Shown here: one piece after another, positions 17,287 through 25,710 of the stretch
Position numbering within the stretch: position 1 is the stretch's first letter
Layout of the letters: each line of letters begins with the position of its first letter
From: an uncultured Coriobacteriaceae bacterium
Lineage (GTDB): Bacteria; Actinomycetota; Coriobacteriia; Coriobacteriales; Atopobiaceae
Reading direction: 5' to 3'
Assembly (NCBI GenBank): GCA_902793195.1
Contig: CADBCS010000006.1
Coordinates: 1 to 64,000, forward strand
DNA: 64,000 nucleotides
Made by a program: the position numbers and the translations under genes
Notes under the pieces: model-generated
Told to the model about the DNA's origin: nothing
The model's database searches: none
The model's input: only the letters and a program-made list of their open reading frames with translations

Positions 17287-18486
17287 ATGTCATCGGAGGA
17301 CGTTTTTGAGAAGATCCGCTCGACCCACGCGCAGACGTTTGGCGACGCCAGCGGCGAAAGGCTACTCGCCGTGCAGGCGCCAGGACGCACCGAGCTGGCG
17401 GGCAACCATACCGACCACGAAGGCGGTAGCGTGATTGCGGCAGCCGTCAACCGCTATGTGCAGGGCGTCTTTGGCGCGTCTGGCACGGGCGTTCTCCGCG
17501 TGAGCAGCGAGGGATACGACTTGGTGGAGGTCGAGGTGGCCGACACCGCTGCCAGGGGCGCGGAGCGTGGAACCTCGGCGGCTCTCGTCCGCGGCATGGC
17601 GGCGCAGTTTGTTGCGCGGGGCGTTGAGCCGCAGGGATTCGACGCCTGCATTCGCAGCGACGTGTTGGGCGGGTCGGGGCTCTCGAGTTCCGCGGCGTTC
17701 GAGCTGGAGATTGGCCAGGCCATGAACGCGTTGTGGGCCGACGGCACAATTGCCCCCGACGAGTTGGCGATGATGGCGCAGCGGGCCGAGCGAGAGTGGT
17801 TTGGCAAGCCGTGCGGCCTCATGGACCAGGCTGCGGTGTCGCTGGGAGGCATCCAGCACATGGACTTTGGCGTTGCCGGCAAGCTGCAGGCCACAAGGCT
17901 CGACTTCGACTTTGCCCAGCACGGCTTTGCCGTGTGCATTGTGGCGGTGGGTGCCGACCACGCGGCCAACATAGACGACTATGCGGCCGTGCCCGCTGAG
18001 ATGCAGGCCGTGGCGCGCGAGCTGGGTGCCTCGGTGCTCAGCAAGGTTGCAAAAGACGACGTGGTCGCGGCCATCCCGCGCCTGCGCAAGAAGCTCGGTG
18101 ACCGGGCGGTCCTGCGCGCGCTACACTACTATTTTGAGGAGCAACTGGTCGATGAGCGCGCCCAGGCCCTGTGCGCGGGCGACATGGGCCGCTTCCTTGC
18201 CCTCACGCGAGCCTCGGGTAACAGTTCCGCCATGTTCCTGCAAAACGTGAGCATCGGCGGTTCAAGCGAGCAGCCCTCCATGCTCGCCATCGCGCTGGCA
18301 CAGAATCTGCTCGGCGAACGGGGCGCCGTGCGCGTGCATGGCGGCGGCTTTGGCGGCACCATCCAGGCATTCGTGCCGTTCGACATGGTGGAGCGGTTCT
18401 GTGTGGGCATGGACGCCGTGTTTGGCGAGGGGGCGTGCGGCGTGCTGGGCGTGGACCACGAGGGGGCCAAGTCATGGTGGCTGTAG
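17287..18486 (+). CDS. galK: Galactokinase
   Basis: A 399-residue GHMP kinase that phosphorylates galactose at C1, the first step of the Leloir pathway. The galactokinase signature GRTELAGNHTDHEGG lies at 33-47, the ATP-binding loop LGGSGLSSSAAFE around 127-139, and the third GHMP motif HGGGFGGTIQAF near the C-terminus. The usual signature reads GR-N-GEHTDY; here it reads GRTELAGNHTDH, seen in some Gram-positive homologues. The ATG at 17287 follows GGGAGG. Its end overlaps galT by 13 bases, so the two are cotranslated. Confidence 0.9.
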   Translation: MSSEDVFEKIRSTHAQTFGDASGERLLAVQAPGRTELAGNHTDHEGGSVIAAAVNRYVQGVFGASGTGVLRVSSEGYDLVEVEVADTAARGAERGTSAALVRGMAAQFVARGVEPQGFDACIRSDVLGGSGLSSSAAFELEIGQAMNALWADGTIAPDELAMMAQRAEREWFGKPCGLMDQAAVSLGGIQHMDFGVAGKLQATRLDFDFAQHGFAVCIVAVGADHAANIDDYAAVPAEMQAVARELGASVLSKVAKDDVVAAIPRLRKKLGDRAVLRALHYYFEEQLVDERAQALCAGDMGRFLALTRASGNSSAMFLQNVSIGGSSEQPSMLAIALAQNLLGERGAVRVHGGGFGGTIQAFVPFDMVERFCVGMDAVFGEGACGVLGVDHEGAKSWWL

Positions 18487-19910
18487 CCAAGACGTACGCC
18501 CGGGCGGCGGCATGGCTGCTGGACTGGGCGCAGCTCCAGGGATTCTTGGATGCCCAGGATCGCACGTGGACGTACAACCGCATGCTCGAGGCGGTGGGGG
18601 CCTATGGTCCGGCCCTGCCCACATGCGAGCGCGCGGCGTTCGACCTGGACTCGGCGCTCGACGCGCTGGCCGCCCAGGCCGTGGCCAACGGCATGGTGGA
18701 GGACTCCGCCGCGGGACGCGACCGGGCGGCCATGCGCGTGGCGGGTCTCATGATGCCCCGGCCATCGCAGGTAACGAGTCGCTTCGTGCGGCTGTGCGAC
18801 ACCGACGGGCCAAAGGCGGCCACCGACTGGTTCTACGCGCTCTGCGGCGACGTGAATTACGTGCGCCGCACGGCCATCGCGCGCAACCTTGAGTGGACGG
18901 TCGGCACGAGTTGGGGCGAGCTGGAGATAACCATAAACAAGTCGAAGCCCGAGAAGGACCCGCGCGACATCGCAGCCGCCATGAGGGCTCCGGCAGGCGA
19001 GTCCTATCCAACGTGCATGCTGTGCGTGGAGAACGAGGGCTACTCCGGCCGGCCGGCCGCCGTCGGCGGCGGGCATCCCGCGCGGCAGAACCTGCGTATC
19101 GTGTCAATCGAGCTGGGCGGGGAGCCGTGGGGGTTCCAGTACAGTCCCTACGCGTACTTCTCGGAGCACTGCATCGCCATGAGTTCCGAGCATCGGCCCA
19201 TGCACGTGGACCGTGAGGCGCTGTCGTGCCTGCTCGACTTCGTTGACCTGCTGCCCCACTACTTCGTGGGCTCCAACGCCGACCTCCCCATCGTGGGCGG
19301 GTCCATCCTCAACCACGACCACTTTCAGGGCGGTCGACACGTGTTTCCCATGGAGCGTGCGCGCGAGTTGGACGAATTCCACATGCCGGCGCACCCGGGT
19401 GTCTCGTGCTTCGTGCTGGAGTGGCCCCTCTCGGTGTTGCGCCTGCGTTCGGCGAGCCGAGAGAATCTTTTGGACGCGGCCGACTACGTGCAGCGCGCGT
19501 GGCGCGCGTGGTCCGACGCCAGCGTGGGCGTGGTCGCCTGCGACGAGGACGGCACGCCGCACAACACGGTGACGCCCATCTGCCGCCTGCGAGGCGATGC
19601 GTACGAGCTGGACCTGGCGCTGCGCTGCAACGTTACGAACGCGGAGCACCCGCTGGGCGTGTTCCATCCGCACGAGGACAAGTGGCACGTAAAGAAGGAG
19701 AACATCGGCCTCATAGAGGTGATGGGCATGGCCATCCTGCCGCCGCGGCTGGAGGCGGACCTGGACGAGGGACGCCTCACGCGCGACGAGATAGGTCGCG
19801 TGTTCGCCGGCGTGTTGGAGGATGCGGGCGTGTTTAAGTGGGACGAGGCGGGTCGCGCCGCGCAGGCGCGTTTTGTGGCCTCCCTTTGCGACAGGCGCCG
19901 CGCCGGATAG
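18474..19910 (+). CDS. galT: UDP-glucose--hexose-1-phosphate uridylyltransferase, class II
   Basis: A 478-residue class II GalT, longer than the Escherichia coli type and typical of Firmicutes and Actinobacteria. It moves UMP from UDP-glucose to galactose-1-phosphate. GGSILNHDHFQGGRH carries the His residues of the active site, and VFHPHEDKWHVKKENIGLIEVMG is a family hallmark. The start ATG 18474 lies inside the end of galK, after GAGGGGG. No epimerase galE is in this window, so UDP-galactose recycling must be encoded elsewhere. Confidence 0.9.
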   Translation: MVAVAKTYARAAAWLLDWAQLQGFLDAQDRTWTYNRMLEAVGAYGPALPTCERAAFDLDSALDALAAQAVANGMVEDSAAGRDRAAMRVAGLMMPRPSQVTSRFVRLCDTDGPKAATDWFYALCGDVNYVRRTAIARNLEWTVGTSWGELEITINKSKPEKDPRDIAAAMRAPAGESYPTCMLCVENEGYSGRPAAVGGGHPARQNLRIVSIELGGEPWGFQYSPYAYFSEHCIAMSSEHRPMHVDREALSCLLDFVDLLPHYFVGSNADLPIVGGSILNHDHFQGGRHVFPMERARELDEFHMPAHPGVSCFVLEWPLSVLRLRSASRENLLDAADYVQRAWRAWSDASVGVVACDEDGTPHNTVTPICRLRGDAYELDLALRCNVTNAEHPLGVFHPHEDKWHVKKENIGLIEVMGMAILPPRLEADLDEGRLTRDEIGRVFAGVLEDAGVFKWDEAGRAAQARFVASLCDRRRAG

Positions 19911-19986
19911 AATGAATGCCGGGCTGGGGGCGCATCCCTTGGGCCCAACGCGCAACGGGATTGGCTAGGACGAAGAGAGGGGCGCG

Positions 19987-21717
19987 ATGCGCATTCTTCG
20001 CAAGCTTGCAAACATCGGGGTGTTCGCGACACTCGCGTGCTTTGCGTTCGTGCTCGCCACGCTGACCATCATCGCAGCGGCGAGCACGTCGGTGATAGAG
20101 GTGCTCTCGTCCGAGAAGAGCTACATGCTGCCCGACAGCCCCATGCTCAACGTGGCTGCCGCCTTGGGTTGCGGCGCGCTGTTGTACGTGGGCGCTCGGC
20201 ATCCGCGACTCGACCGGGTGCGCGCCTGGCTGCTGGGCGACCGGGGCTTTGCGATTGCCCGCGCGCTGCTCCTCGTGCTCCTGTTCGTGCTGGCGTGCGC
20301 GTGGGTGCTGCTCCTGCGCCCGCTGCCCGGGTCGGACCAGGAGGACGTGTGGCGCGTCGCGCGGGAGACGCTGGCCGGCGACTGGTCGGAGCTCGGGAGG
20401 GGCGGGTACCTCTCGGTCTATCCGTTCCAGATTGGGTTCGTGCTGGTTATGCGCCTGTTCGTGAGGCTGTTTGGCGGCCATGCGGTGTTGGCGTACGAGC
20501 TGTTCAACGCCGTGGGGCTGGTGGTGGTCTACGCCACGCTCGCCAGCCTGATGGCCCACTTCGGGTCGGGCCGGCTGCAGCAGCTCTTGGTGATCGCGCT
20601 GGGAGTGGTGTTCTTTCCGCTGCTGCAGTACGTGACGTTTGTGTATGGGACGCTTTGGGGTCTGGCCCTCGCCCTGCTCTCCGTGCGCTGCGCGGTGGGA
20701 TTCTTTGTCGCGAAAGACGTGCGCCTGGCCGTGTTGAGCGGTGTGTTCATTGCGCTGGCCATCCTGTGGAAGGAGAACAACAAGATCGTGCTCATCGCCC
20801 TGCTGCTCGCGGGGCTCGTGGAGCTGGTCGTGCACAGGAAGGCCCTCCTTGCGCTCCTGCCCTGCGTGCTGGTTGTTGCGTTTGTGCTGGAGGGCATCGC
20901 GCCGCGTGCGTACGTGGAGCGCATGTCGGGCATGCGGATTGCCGACGGCTGCTCGCCTTGGAGCTACGTGGCCATGGGTCTGCAGGAGGTGTATGCCGAC
21001 TGTGGATGGTTTACCGAATACAACCGCAGGACCTACGTGGAGGCTGGCGAGAACGCGGCGGTGCAGGCGGAGGTGGCCAAGAAAGAGATTGCGAACACAC
21101 TGGAGCACTTTGCGCAGGTCCCCAATGCGGGCGTGCGATTCTTTGCGCGCAAGGTGGCGTCGCAGTGGAACAACCCTACCTTCCAAGGCAGCTGGGTGGT
21201 GCAGGTGTGCCTGCCGCAGCGGCCGCTGGACCCGGCGGTGCGTCATCTGGTGGGTCGTCGGGCGACGGACGCCTCCGTGGCGTTTCTCAACCTTGTGCAG
21301 TTCGCCCTGCTCGCGGGCGCGCTGGCGTGGGCGGTCCTGTGCCGGTGGGACGACGAGCGCATGCGTCGCATGCTCGTGCTGCCGCTCACCTTTGTGGGTG
21401 GGTTCTTGTGCCATGTGGGCTGGGAGGCAAAGGCGCAGTACACGCTACCGTATTTCGTTATGCTGCTGCCGCTTGCCACCATGGGATACGCCCAGGTCGT
21501 TGGCCTGGTCGATCGGTGCCGGCGTCAGGGGGCGTCCCGCGTGCTGGCAGGGGTGTGGGCGCAGAGGAAGGTGGCCGTCGTAACGTGCGCGGTGGCTTGC
21601 GTCGCGTTTGCGCTGCTGTGCGGGTGCGGCCTCATGTCCTACCTAACGTCCGACTCGGCGGAGTATGCCTGGTATGTGGCCGAGGGCGTGCCACCGCGGA
21701 TCCTGTCTCCCGTCTAG
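19987..21717 (+). CDS. Polytopic GT-C-like membrane glycosyltransferase
   Basis: A 576-residue protein with about 11-13 hydrophobic helices. Between the second and third sits LLRPLPGSDQEDVWRVARETL, an acidic first extracellular loop of the kind used by GT-C enzymes, which take sugars from polyprenyl-phosphate carriers outside the membrane. A soluble loop of ~90 residues around 320-410 follows. Substrate and product are unknown; cell-surface glycosylation is likely. The gene is on the galKT strand 76 bases downstream and may be transcribed with it. Similarity is to the general fold only, so the call is moderate. Confidence 0.6.
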   Translation: MRILRKLANIGVFATLACFAFVLATLTIIAAASTSVIEVLSSEKSYMLPDSPMLNVAAALGCGALLYVGARHPRLDRVRAWLLGDRGFAIARALLLVLLFVLACAWVLLLRPLPGSDQEDVWRVARETLAGDWSELGRGGYLSVYPFQIGFVLVMRLFVRLFGGHAVLAYELFNAVGLVVVYATLASLMAHFGSGRLQQLLVIALGVVFFPLLQYVTFVYGTLWGLALALLSVRCAVGFFVAKDVRLAVLSGVFIALAILWKENNKIVLIALLLAGLVELVVHRKALLALLPCVLVVAFVLEGIAPRAYVERMSGMRIADGCSPWSYVAMGLQEVYADCGWFTEYNRRTYVEAGENAAVQAEVAKKEIANTLEHFAQVPNAGVRFFARKVASQWNNPTFQGSWVVQVCLPQRPLDPAVRHLVGRRATDASVAFLNLVQFALLAGALAWAVLCRWDDERMRRMLVLPLTFVGGFLCHVGWEAKAQYTLPYFVMLLPLATMGYAQVVGLVDRCRRQGASRVLAGVWAQRKVAVVTCAVACVAFALLCGCGLMSYLTSDSAEYAWYVAEGVPPRILSPV

Positions 21718-21780
21718 CAGCAGTTTTGGGACGGCCCTCGGCGGCCCATTCGTCAGTTGCGTCAGAAAGGAAACGGCAGC

Positions 21781-22714
21781 ATGAATAGCAACGTGCAGGC
21801 GCGTGTCGCCACCACCAAGGCCGAGAGGAGTCCGGGCGAGGGAGGCACCTTTGCCATCATGGCGGCAGTGTTTGGTGCGCTGCTGCTCGTGGGCACGTTT
21901 TGCGACGAACCGCTGGCCAAGACCCTGTACATGCCGCACAACGTGATTGCCACGCTCATCACGACGGTGGGCATCTATCCCTTCGCAGCGGCCGCGGTGC
22001 TCTTTGCGGGCGTTGCGTTCGAGCGGTTCTTGCGCGGCGTAAATGGCCAGGCAGCCAAGGTGGCGGGCTGCGTCCTCATGGCGGTGGTGGCGCTCGTCGT
22101 GGGATTTGTTGGCGCCGCCTCGCTCGTGGACACGGACTGCCTGGGTGGCATCTTCCCCATGCTCAACAGGAATTATGCGGTGATTGCTGCGATAAGCCTC
22201 GTCCTCGAGTGGCCGCTGTTCTATGTGGGCCTGCGGCTTGCCGCGAGCAGTGCCGACAATTCCCTGCTCAAGCGGGCCGTCTGTCTGATCGTGGTGCTGC
22301 TGGCCGCGTTCGCCTTCATGCAGCTCACCAAGGGCGTGTTCAACCGTCCGCGCTACCGCACCGTAGCACAGGGTTACGAGGGGGATCGGCTTCGTTCCTT
22401 GGTTCCACATTTCTCCCGATCCCACGGAGCTCATGGAAAAGTTCGGGCTGGCGGCCGGCGAGTTTCGGTCGTTCCCCAGCGGACATGCGATTCTTAGCAT
22501 CAGCACCATCGCCATCATGCTGGGACTCTCGTGGATCGTGCCGAGCCTGCAGCAAAAAAGAACCCTGCTCTGCTGGGCGGGCTTTGGTTTTGCAGTGGTC
22601 ATCATGCTTACCCGCATGCTGCTGGGGGCGCACTACCTCAGCGACGTGTCGGCCGGGGCGCTTATCGGCCTTGCGTTCGCGTACATCAGCTACGTCCTGC
22701 AACGACGGCTGTAG
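21781..22714 (+). pseudogene. PAP2-family phosphatase, frameshifted
   Basis: A membrane phosphatidic-acid-phosphatase-type (PAP2) protein split over two frames. The first frame (from ATG 21781, AGAAAGGAAA upstream) encodes the transmembrane part and motif 1, KGVFNRPRYR. The second encodes motif 2 (FPSGHAILS, catalytic His) and motif 3 (TRMLLGAHYLSD, catalytic His). The frames meet at a run of five G at 22380-22384; with four G the reading would continue smoothly as GYEGIGFVPWFHISPDPTE. So one inserted G inactivates the gene, or a sequencing error or slippage makes it appear so. An intact enzyme would dephosphorylate undecaprenyl or other lipid phosphates. Confidence 0.85.
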
Positions 22715-22788
22715 CTTGACGCCGGGGGTTCCTCCCTATCGCAGCTGGCCATTCCGTGTCGTGTCCGACGTTTTTGTCGCGAAGACGA

Positions 22789-22832
22789 AGCCGAGAAAGG
22801 GGGCCAAGGCCCTTTTCTCGGCCTTGGCCCCT
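22789..22832. terminator. Hairpin between PAP2 gene and secreted-protein gene
   Basis: Nested inverted repeats: GGGGCCAAGG pairs with CCTTGGCCCC around CCTTTTCTCGG, and CCGAGAAAGGG can pair with CCCTTTTCTCGG. Located between the convergent ends of the PAP2 gene and the secreted-protein gene; a probable bidirectional terminator. Confidence 0.65.
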
Positions 22833-22865
22833 ACCATTGTGCCTGGGTGTTATTTGAACGCCGCA

Positions 22866-23288
22866 CTAGTATCGCGCGATGCCGTAGATCTCGCGCCAGT
22901 GGCTGCTTGTGCCCTGCGGGCCCACGCCCTCCTCGGCGGTGCGCACCACCTGGACGGAGTTGCCACCGTCGTTGACCCAGAAGGTCCAGCCGCCTCCGGA
23001 CGGGTAGGCGTACACGCGCGTCCAGTTGTAGGTCCAGAACGTCGCGGCCCACCTACCACCCACCTGGTGCCACTCGGCGTAGACGGGCCCTCCCTCGCCG
23101 GGGTAGATGGTCACGTTCTCGCCCTCGTAGTGCTCGGCGTACTGGACGGCGGCCTCGGTGCCATCGTTGGCGAGGGCGTGCCTGGGCGCGCTCACGGCGA
23201 CGGCACCGCCGATGGCGAGGGCGAGCGCGAGGGCGGCTGCGACGGACTTGCGGGCGGTGCTGGCGGTGGTCTTGGCAGTCTTGGTCAT
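22866..23288 (-). CDS. Small secreted protein of unknown function
   Basis: A 140-residue protein with a clear Sec signal peptide: a basic N-terminus rich in Lys and Thr, a hydrophobic core of Ala, Leu and Val, and a likely cleavage after ALA near residue 40. The mature ~100 residues are rich in Trp, Tyr and Gly (WTYNWTRVYAYPSGGGWTFW) and contain no Cys, so a small beta-sandwich is plausible. It ends in REIYGIARY. A distant likeness to lactococcin-972-type small secreted proteins was considered but is not convincing. RBS AAAGGAAAAG precedes the start. Function unknown. Confidence 0.65.
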   Translation of the reverse strand: MTKTAKTTASTARKSVAAALALALAIGGAVAVSAPRHALANDGTEAAVQYAEHYEGENVTIYPGEGGPVYAEWHQVGGRWAATFWTYNWTRVYAYPSGGGWTFWVNDGGNSVQVVRTAEEGVGPQGTSSHWREIYGIARY

Positions 23289-23585
23289 GGTTCTTTTCCT
23301 TTCGGTCGGGCCGCTCCCCGGCGGCCCCTCTCTTCTTTGCTGACGACCTTTACTACGCGCCGCCCGCGTGGCCGTCTCAGGTTTTTTTGCTCGGGTTCCA
23401 ATCTTGTCCAGACGGCTCCGGGTGCCGGTGTAGGTCGTGCCGAAACGCAGCCAGCGTCCTGGCGCCGTTGTCCGTCAGCCTCATCGCAAGCGTGGCAATA
23501 AGCCGAGAAAGAGGCTTAGGCTCCTTTTCTCGCATGATAAAGTTAAGCAGGTACGGTTCGGTCAATGGGGATGATAGGAAGACGG

Positions 23586-24653
23586 ATGCGCACGAAATCA
23601 GGAATAGCGATGGCCACCTTGGCGCTGGCCGCGCTTTTGGGGCTGGGGGCTTGCGGCAACACGACCACGCAGGATCAGGGTACAGCCACACAGGCCGAGA
23701 CCCAAACCCAGTCGCAGTCCGAGACCCAGGACCAGGCGAAGTCCGAGACCCAAACCCAGTCGCAGTCCGAGACCCAAACCCAGTCGCAGTCCGAGACCCA
23801 GGACCAGGCGAAGTCGTCTATTTCGGCAGAGGCCGAAAAGCAAAGCATCAAGCTGGAGGGCGTGGCCAACGCGCGCCAGCTCGGTGGCTATGTGGGAGCG
23901 GGCGGCAAGACCGTTAAGGACGGCGTGCTCCTGCGCACCGCGTCGCTGGGCAAGGCGACCGAGGCGGACGTCAAGCGCCTTACGGATACGTACCGTCTGT
24001 CCAAGATCATCGACTTCCGCATGGGCCAAGAGGTCGAGGCCGACCCCGAGATCCAAATAGACGGCGTTAAAAACCTCAACATCCGCATCATCGACGAGAA
24101 GGCCCTTGCGAAGGCGAGTGAGTCGCTGACTCCCGAGGAGCAGCAGATGAGGGCTTCCGACGATCCGGTGGAAAAGCTCGTGCCCATCAAAAAGCTCGGC
24201 ATCGTGGGCGACCAGATGTACGTCAACTTCCTCTCGCACGATGCGGGCAAACAGGGCTACGCGCAAATGTTCAAGGAGCTGCTGACCCTGCCCGAGGGGC
24301 AGTCCCTGCTGTTCCACTGCACCCAGGGCAAGGACCGCACGGGTTGTGCGGCCATGCTCATACTCTCTGCGCTGGACGTGGACGAGGACACCATCATGAG
24401 CGACTACCTGCTCACCAACGAGTTCAACGCCGAGCAAATTGCCCAGGAGCGGCAGGAGCTGCTGGACGCCGGCGTAAGCGAGGATGATGTCGACGACGTC
24501 ATGATTGCCAGGGATCAGGTCTTCCCCCAAATCATGACCAACGCGCTGGACTGGCTCAAGAAGGAGTACGGCTCGGTGCGGGGCTACATTACCCAGGAGC
24601 TGGGCGTCACCGAGGAGCAGATCGCGCAGCTGCAGGATAAGTTTTTGGCATAG
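23586..24653 (+). CDS. Lipoprotein tyrosine phosphatase with Gln/Ser/Glu repeats
   Basis: A 355-residue secreted lipoprotein. The signal ends in a lipobox LLGLGAC with the lipidated Cys at 23. Residues about 35-80 are a tandem low-complexity linker built from SETQTQSQ and SETQDQAK units. The rest is a tyrosine-phosphatase domain (Y_phosphatase3 type): an early EGVANARQLGGY, then the P-loop HCTQGKDRTG with the catalytic Cys and Arg of the CX5R motif. It would act outside the membrane on phosphotyrosine, phosphoinositide or other phosphoesters. ATG 23586 was chosen for AGGAA upstream and the compact signal peptide; two in-frame ATGs lie 15-21 bases earlier. Confidence 0.82.
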   Translation: MRTKSGIAMATLALAALLGLGACGNTTTQDQGTATQAETQTQSQSETQDQAKSETQTQSQSETQTQSQSETQDQAKSSISAEAEKQSIKLEGVANARQLGGYVGAGGKTVKDGVLLRTASLGKATEADVKRLTDTYRLSKIIDFRMGQEVEADPEIQIDGVKNLNIRIIDEKALAKASESLTPEEQQMRASDDPVEKLVPIKKLGIVGDQMYVNFLSHDAGKQGYAQMFKELLTLPEGQSLLFHCTQGKDRTGCAAMLILSALDVDEDTIMSDYLLTNEFNAEQIAQERQELLDAGVSEDDVDDVMIARDQVFPQIMTNALDWLKKEYGSVRGYITQELGVTEEQIAQLQDKFLA

Positions 24654-24793
24654 GCGTTGCCCGCAAAACATATAGAGTTTACTGCGTGCCTGCCGAGTGC
24701 CCGTCTTTGGTCTTCTCGCCCGGGTTCCGAGAAGAGGACTTTGGCCTTTTCTCAGCTGGGCCAAACTTGGCCAAAACTTCCGCTGGCGCCTGC

Positions 24794-24822
24794 TTGCATC
24801 GGGTAGGTCGCTTCGCTATACT
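24794..24822 (+). promoter_or_regulatory. Promoter of the SRP RNA
   Basis: TTGCAT (24794-24799), a 17-base spacer and TATACT (24817-24822), ending 11 bases before the first paired base of the RNA. A good sigma-70-type match in the right place. Confidence 0.75.
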
Positions 24823-24833
24823 GTGCCAACATG

Positions 24834-24940
24834 AGTGCGCTCGATGGGTTCGGGTGACGGTATGTTCCGAACCTGGTCAGGGTCGGGAGACAGCAGCCAT
24901 AAGGAGCCTCTGCCGGGTACCCGTTCCCATCGAGCGCACT
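24834..24940 (+). ncRNA. ffs: Signal recognition particle RNA (4.5S type)
   Basis: A hairpin RNA of about 107 bases. The closing 15-base stem is AGTGCGCTCGATGGG (24834-24848) paired with its exact complement at 24926-24940, followed by TTTTA. The apical domain has the conserved Ffh-binding sequence: ACCTGGTCAGGGTCGGGAGA, then CAGCAGCCATAAGG, as in bacterial 4.5S RNA. It scaffolds Ffh for cotranslational membrane targeting. No Alu domain is present. It lies a few kilobases upstream of dnaX-ybaB-recR, an association seen in other bacteria. Confidence 0.93.
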
Positions 24941-25009
24941 TTTACTACGACCTTGATGCCCTGGATTTGCCCGGGGCCTTTTTTCGTCCCAACCTTGGAG
25001 GACCTCCCC

Positions 25010-25657
25010 ATGGGATTTATAGAATTCATCATGAGCCTGTTGCGCGATCCGCGCGCGTTCATTGCGGCGCAGATTGCGGCGGGTCCCGTAGCTGCCTACG
25101 GCTTCGTCTTCCTCATCATCTTTATCGAGACGGGCGTGGTGTTCTTCCCATTCCTCCCCGGCGACTCGCTTCTCTTTGCCTCGGGCTTCTTTGCGCAGGG
25201 CGGCGGCTTTAACATCCTCATGCTGCTCGGCGTCGCCTGGGCGGCAGCCATCTTGGGCGACCAGTGCAACTTCTTTATCGGTCACTTCCTGGGTCGCAAG
25301 ATTATCGATTCGGGCAAGGTCAAGGCCATGACGCCGGAGCGCATTGCCAAGTCGGAGGCGTTCTTGGACAAGTGGGGCAACCTCGCCATCTTCCTGGGCC
25401 GCTTCTTCCCCTTTATCCGCACCTTCGTCCCGTTCCTCGCGGGCATGGGCGGCATGAAGTGGCACAACTTCTTTATGTTCAACGTGCTCGGCGGCATAAC
25501 GTGGAGCACGCTCTTCATCCTTCTGGGTTACTTCTTTGGTGGCATCCCCTTTGTGCAGGAGCACTTTGAGCTTCTCATCGTGGGAATCGTCGCCGTCTCT
25601 CTTGTTCCTACCGTTGTGGGGCTCGTGCGGAGTCGCATGGGCAAGAAGGAAGCATAA
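25010..25657 (+). CDS. DedA-family membrane protein
   Basis: A 215-residue polytopic membrane protein of the DedA/VTT family. Hallmarks are FIETGVVFFPFLPGDSLLF near the first re-entrant helix, GDQCNFFIGHFLGRK, and FLGRFFPFIRTFVPFLAGMG with the conserved Arg. DedA-superfamily members include undecaprenyl-phosphate and phospholipid transporters or flippases that recycle lipid carriers and affect membrane potential and drug resistance. GGAGG sits before ATG 25010; the longer open frame overlaps the SRP RNA and is not coding. It follows the SRP RNA and is 53 bases from the symporter gene. Confidence 0.88.
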   Translation: MGFIEFIMSLLRDPRAFIAAQIAAGPVAAYGFVFLIIFIETGVVFFPFLPGDSLLFASGFFAQGGGFNILMLLGVAWAAAILGDQCNFFIGHFLGRKIIDSGKVKAMTPERIAKSEAFLDKWGNLAIFLGRFFPFIRTFVPFLAGMGGMKWHNFFMFNVLGGITWSTLFILLGYFFGGIPFVQEHFELLIVGIVAVSLVPTVVGLVRSRMGKKEA

Positions 25658-25710
25658 AGGGTTGGTTGCCGTGTTGTGCCAACGCGGCAACTCCGGCGTA
25701 GGGGGCTTGC

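Noticed and set aside
23700..23815. Tandem DNA repeats considered as a CRISPR-like or satellite array
   Set aside because: They encode the Gln/Ser/Glu linker of a lipoprotein in frame.
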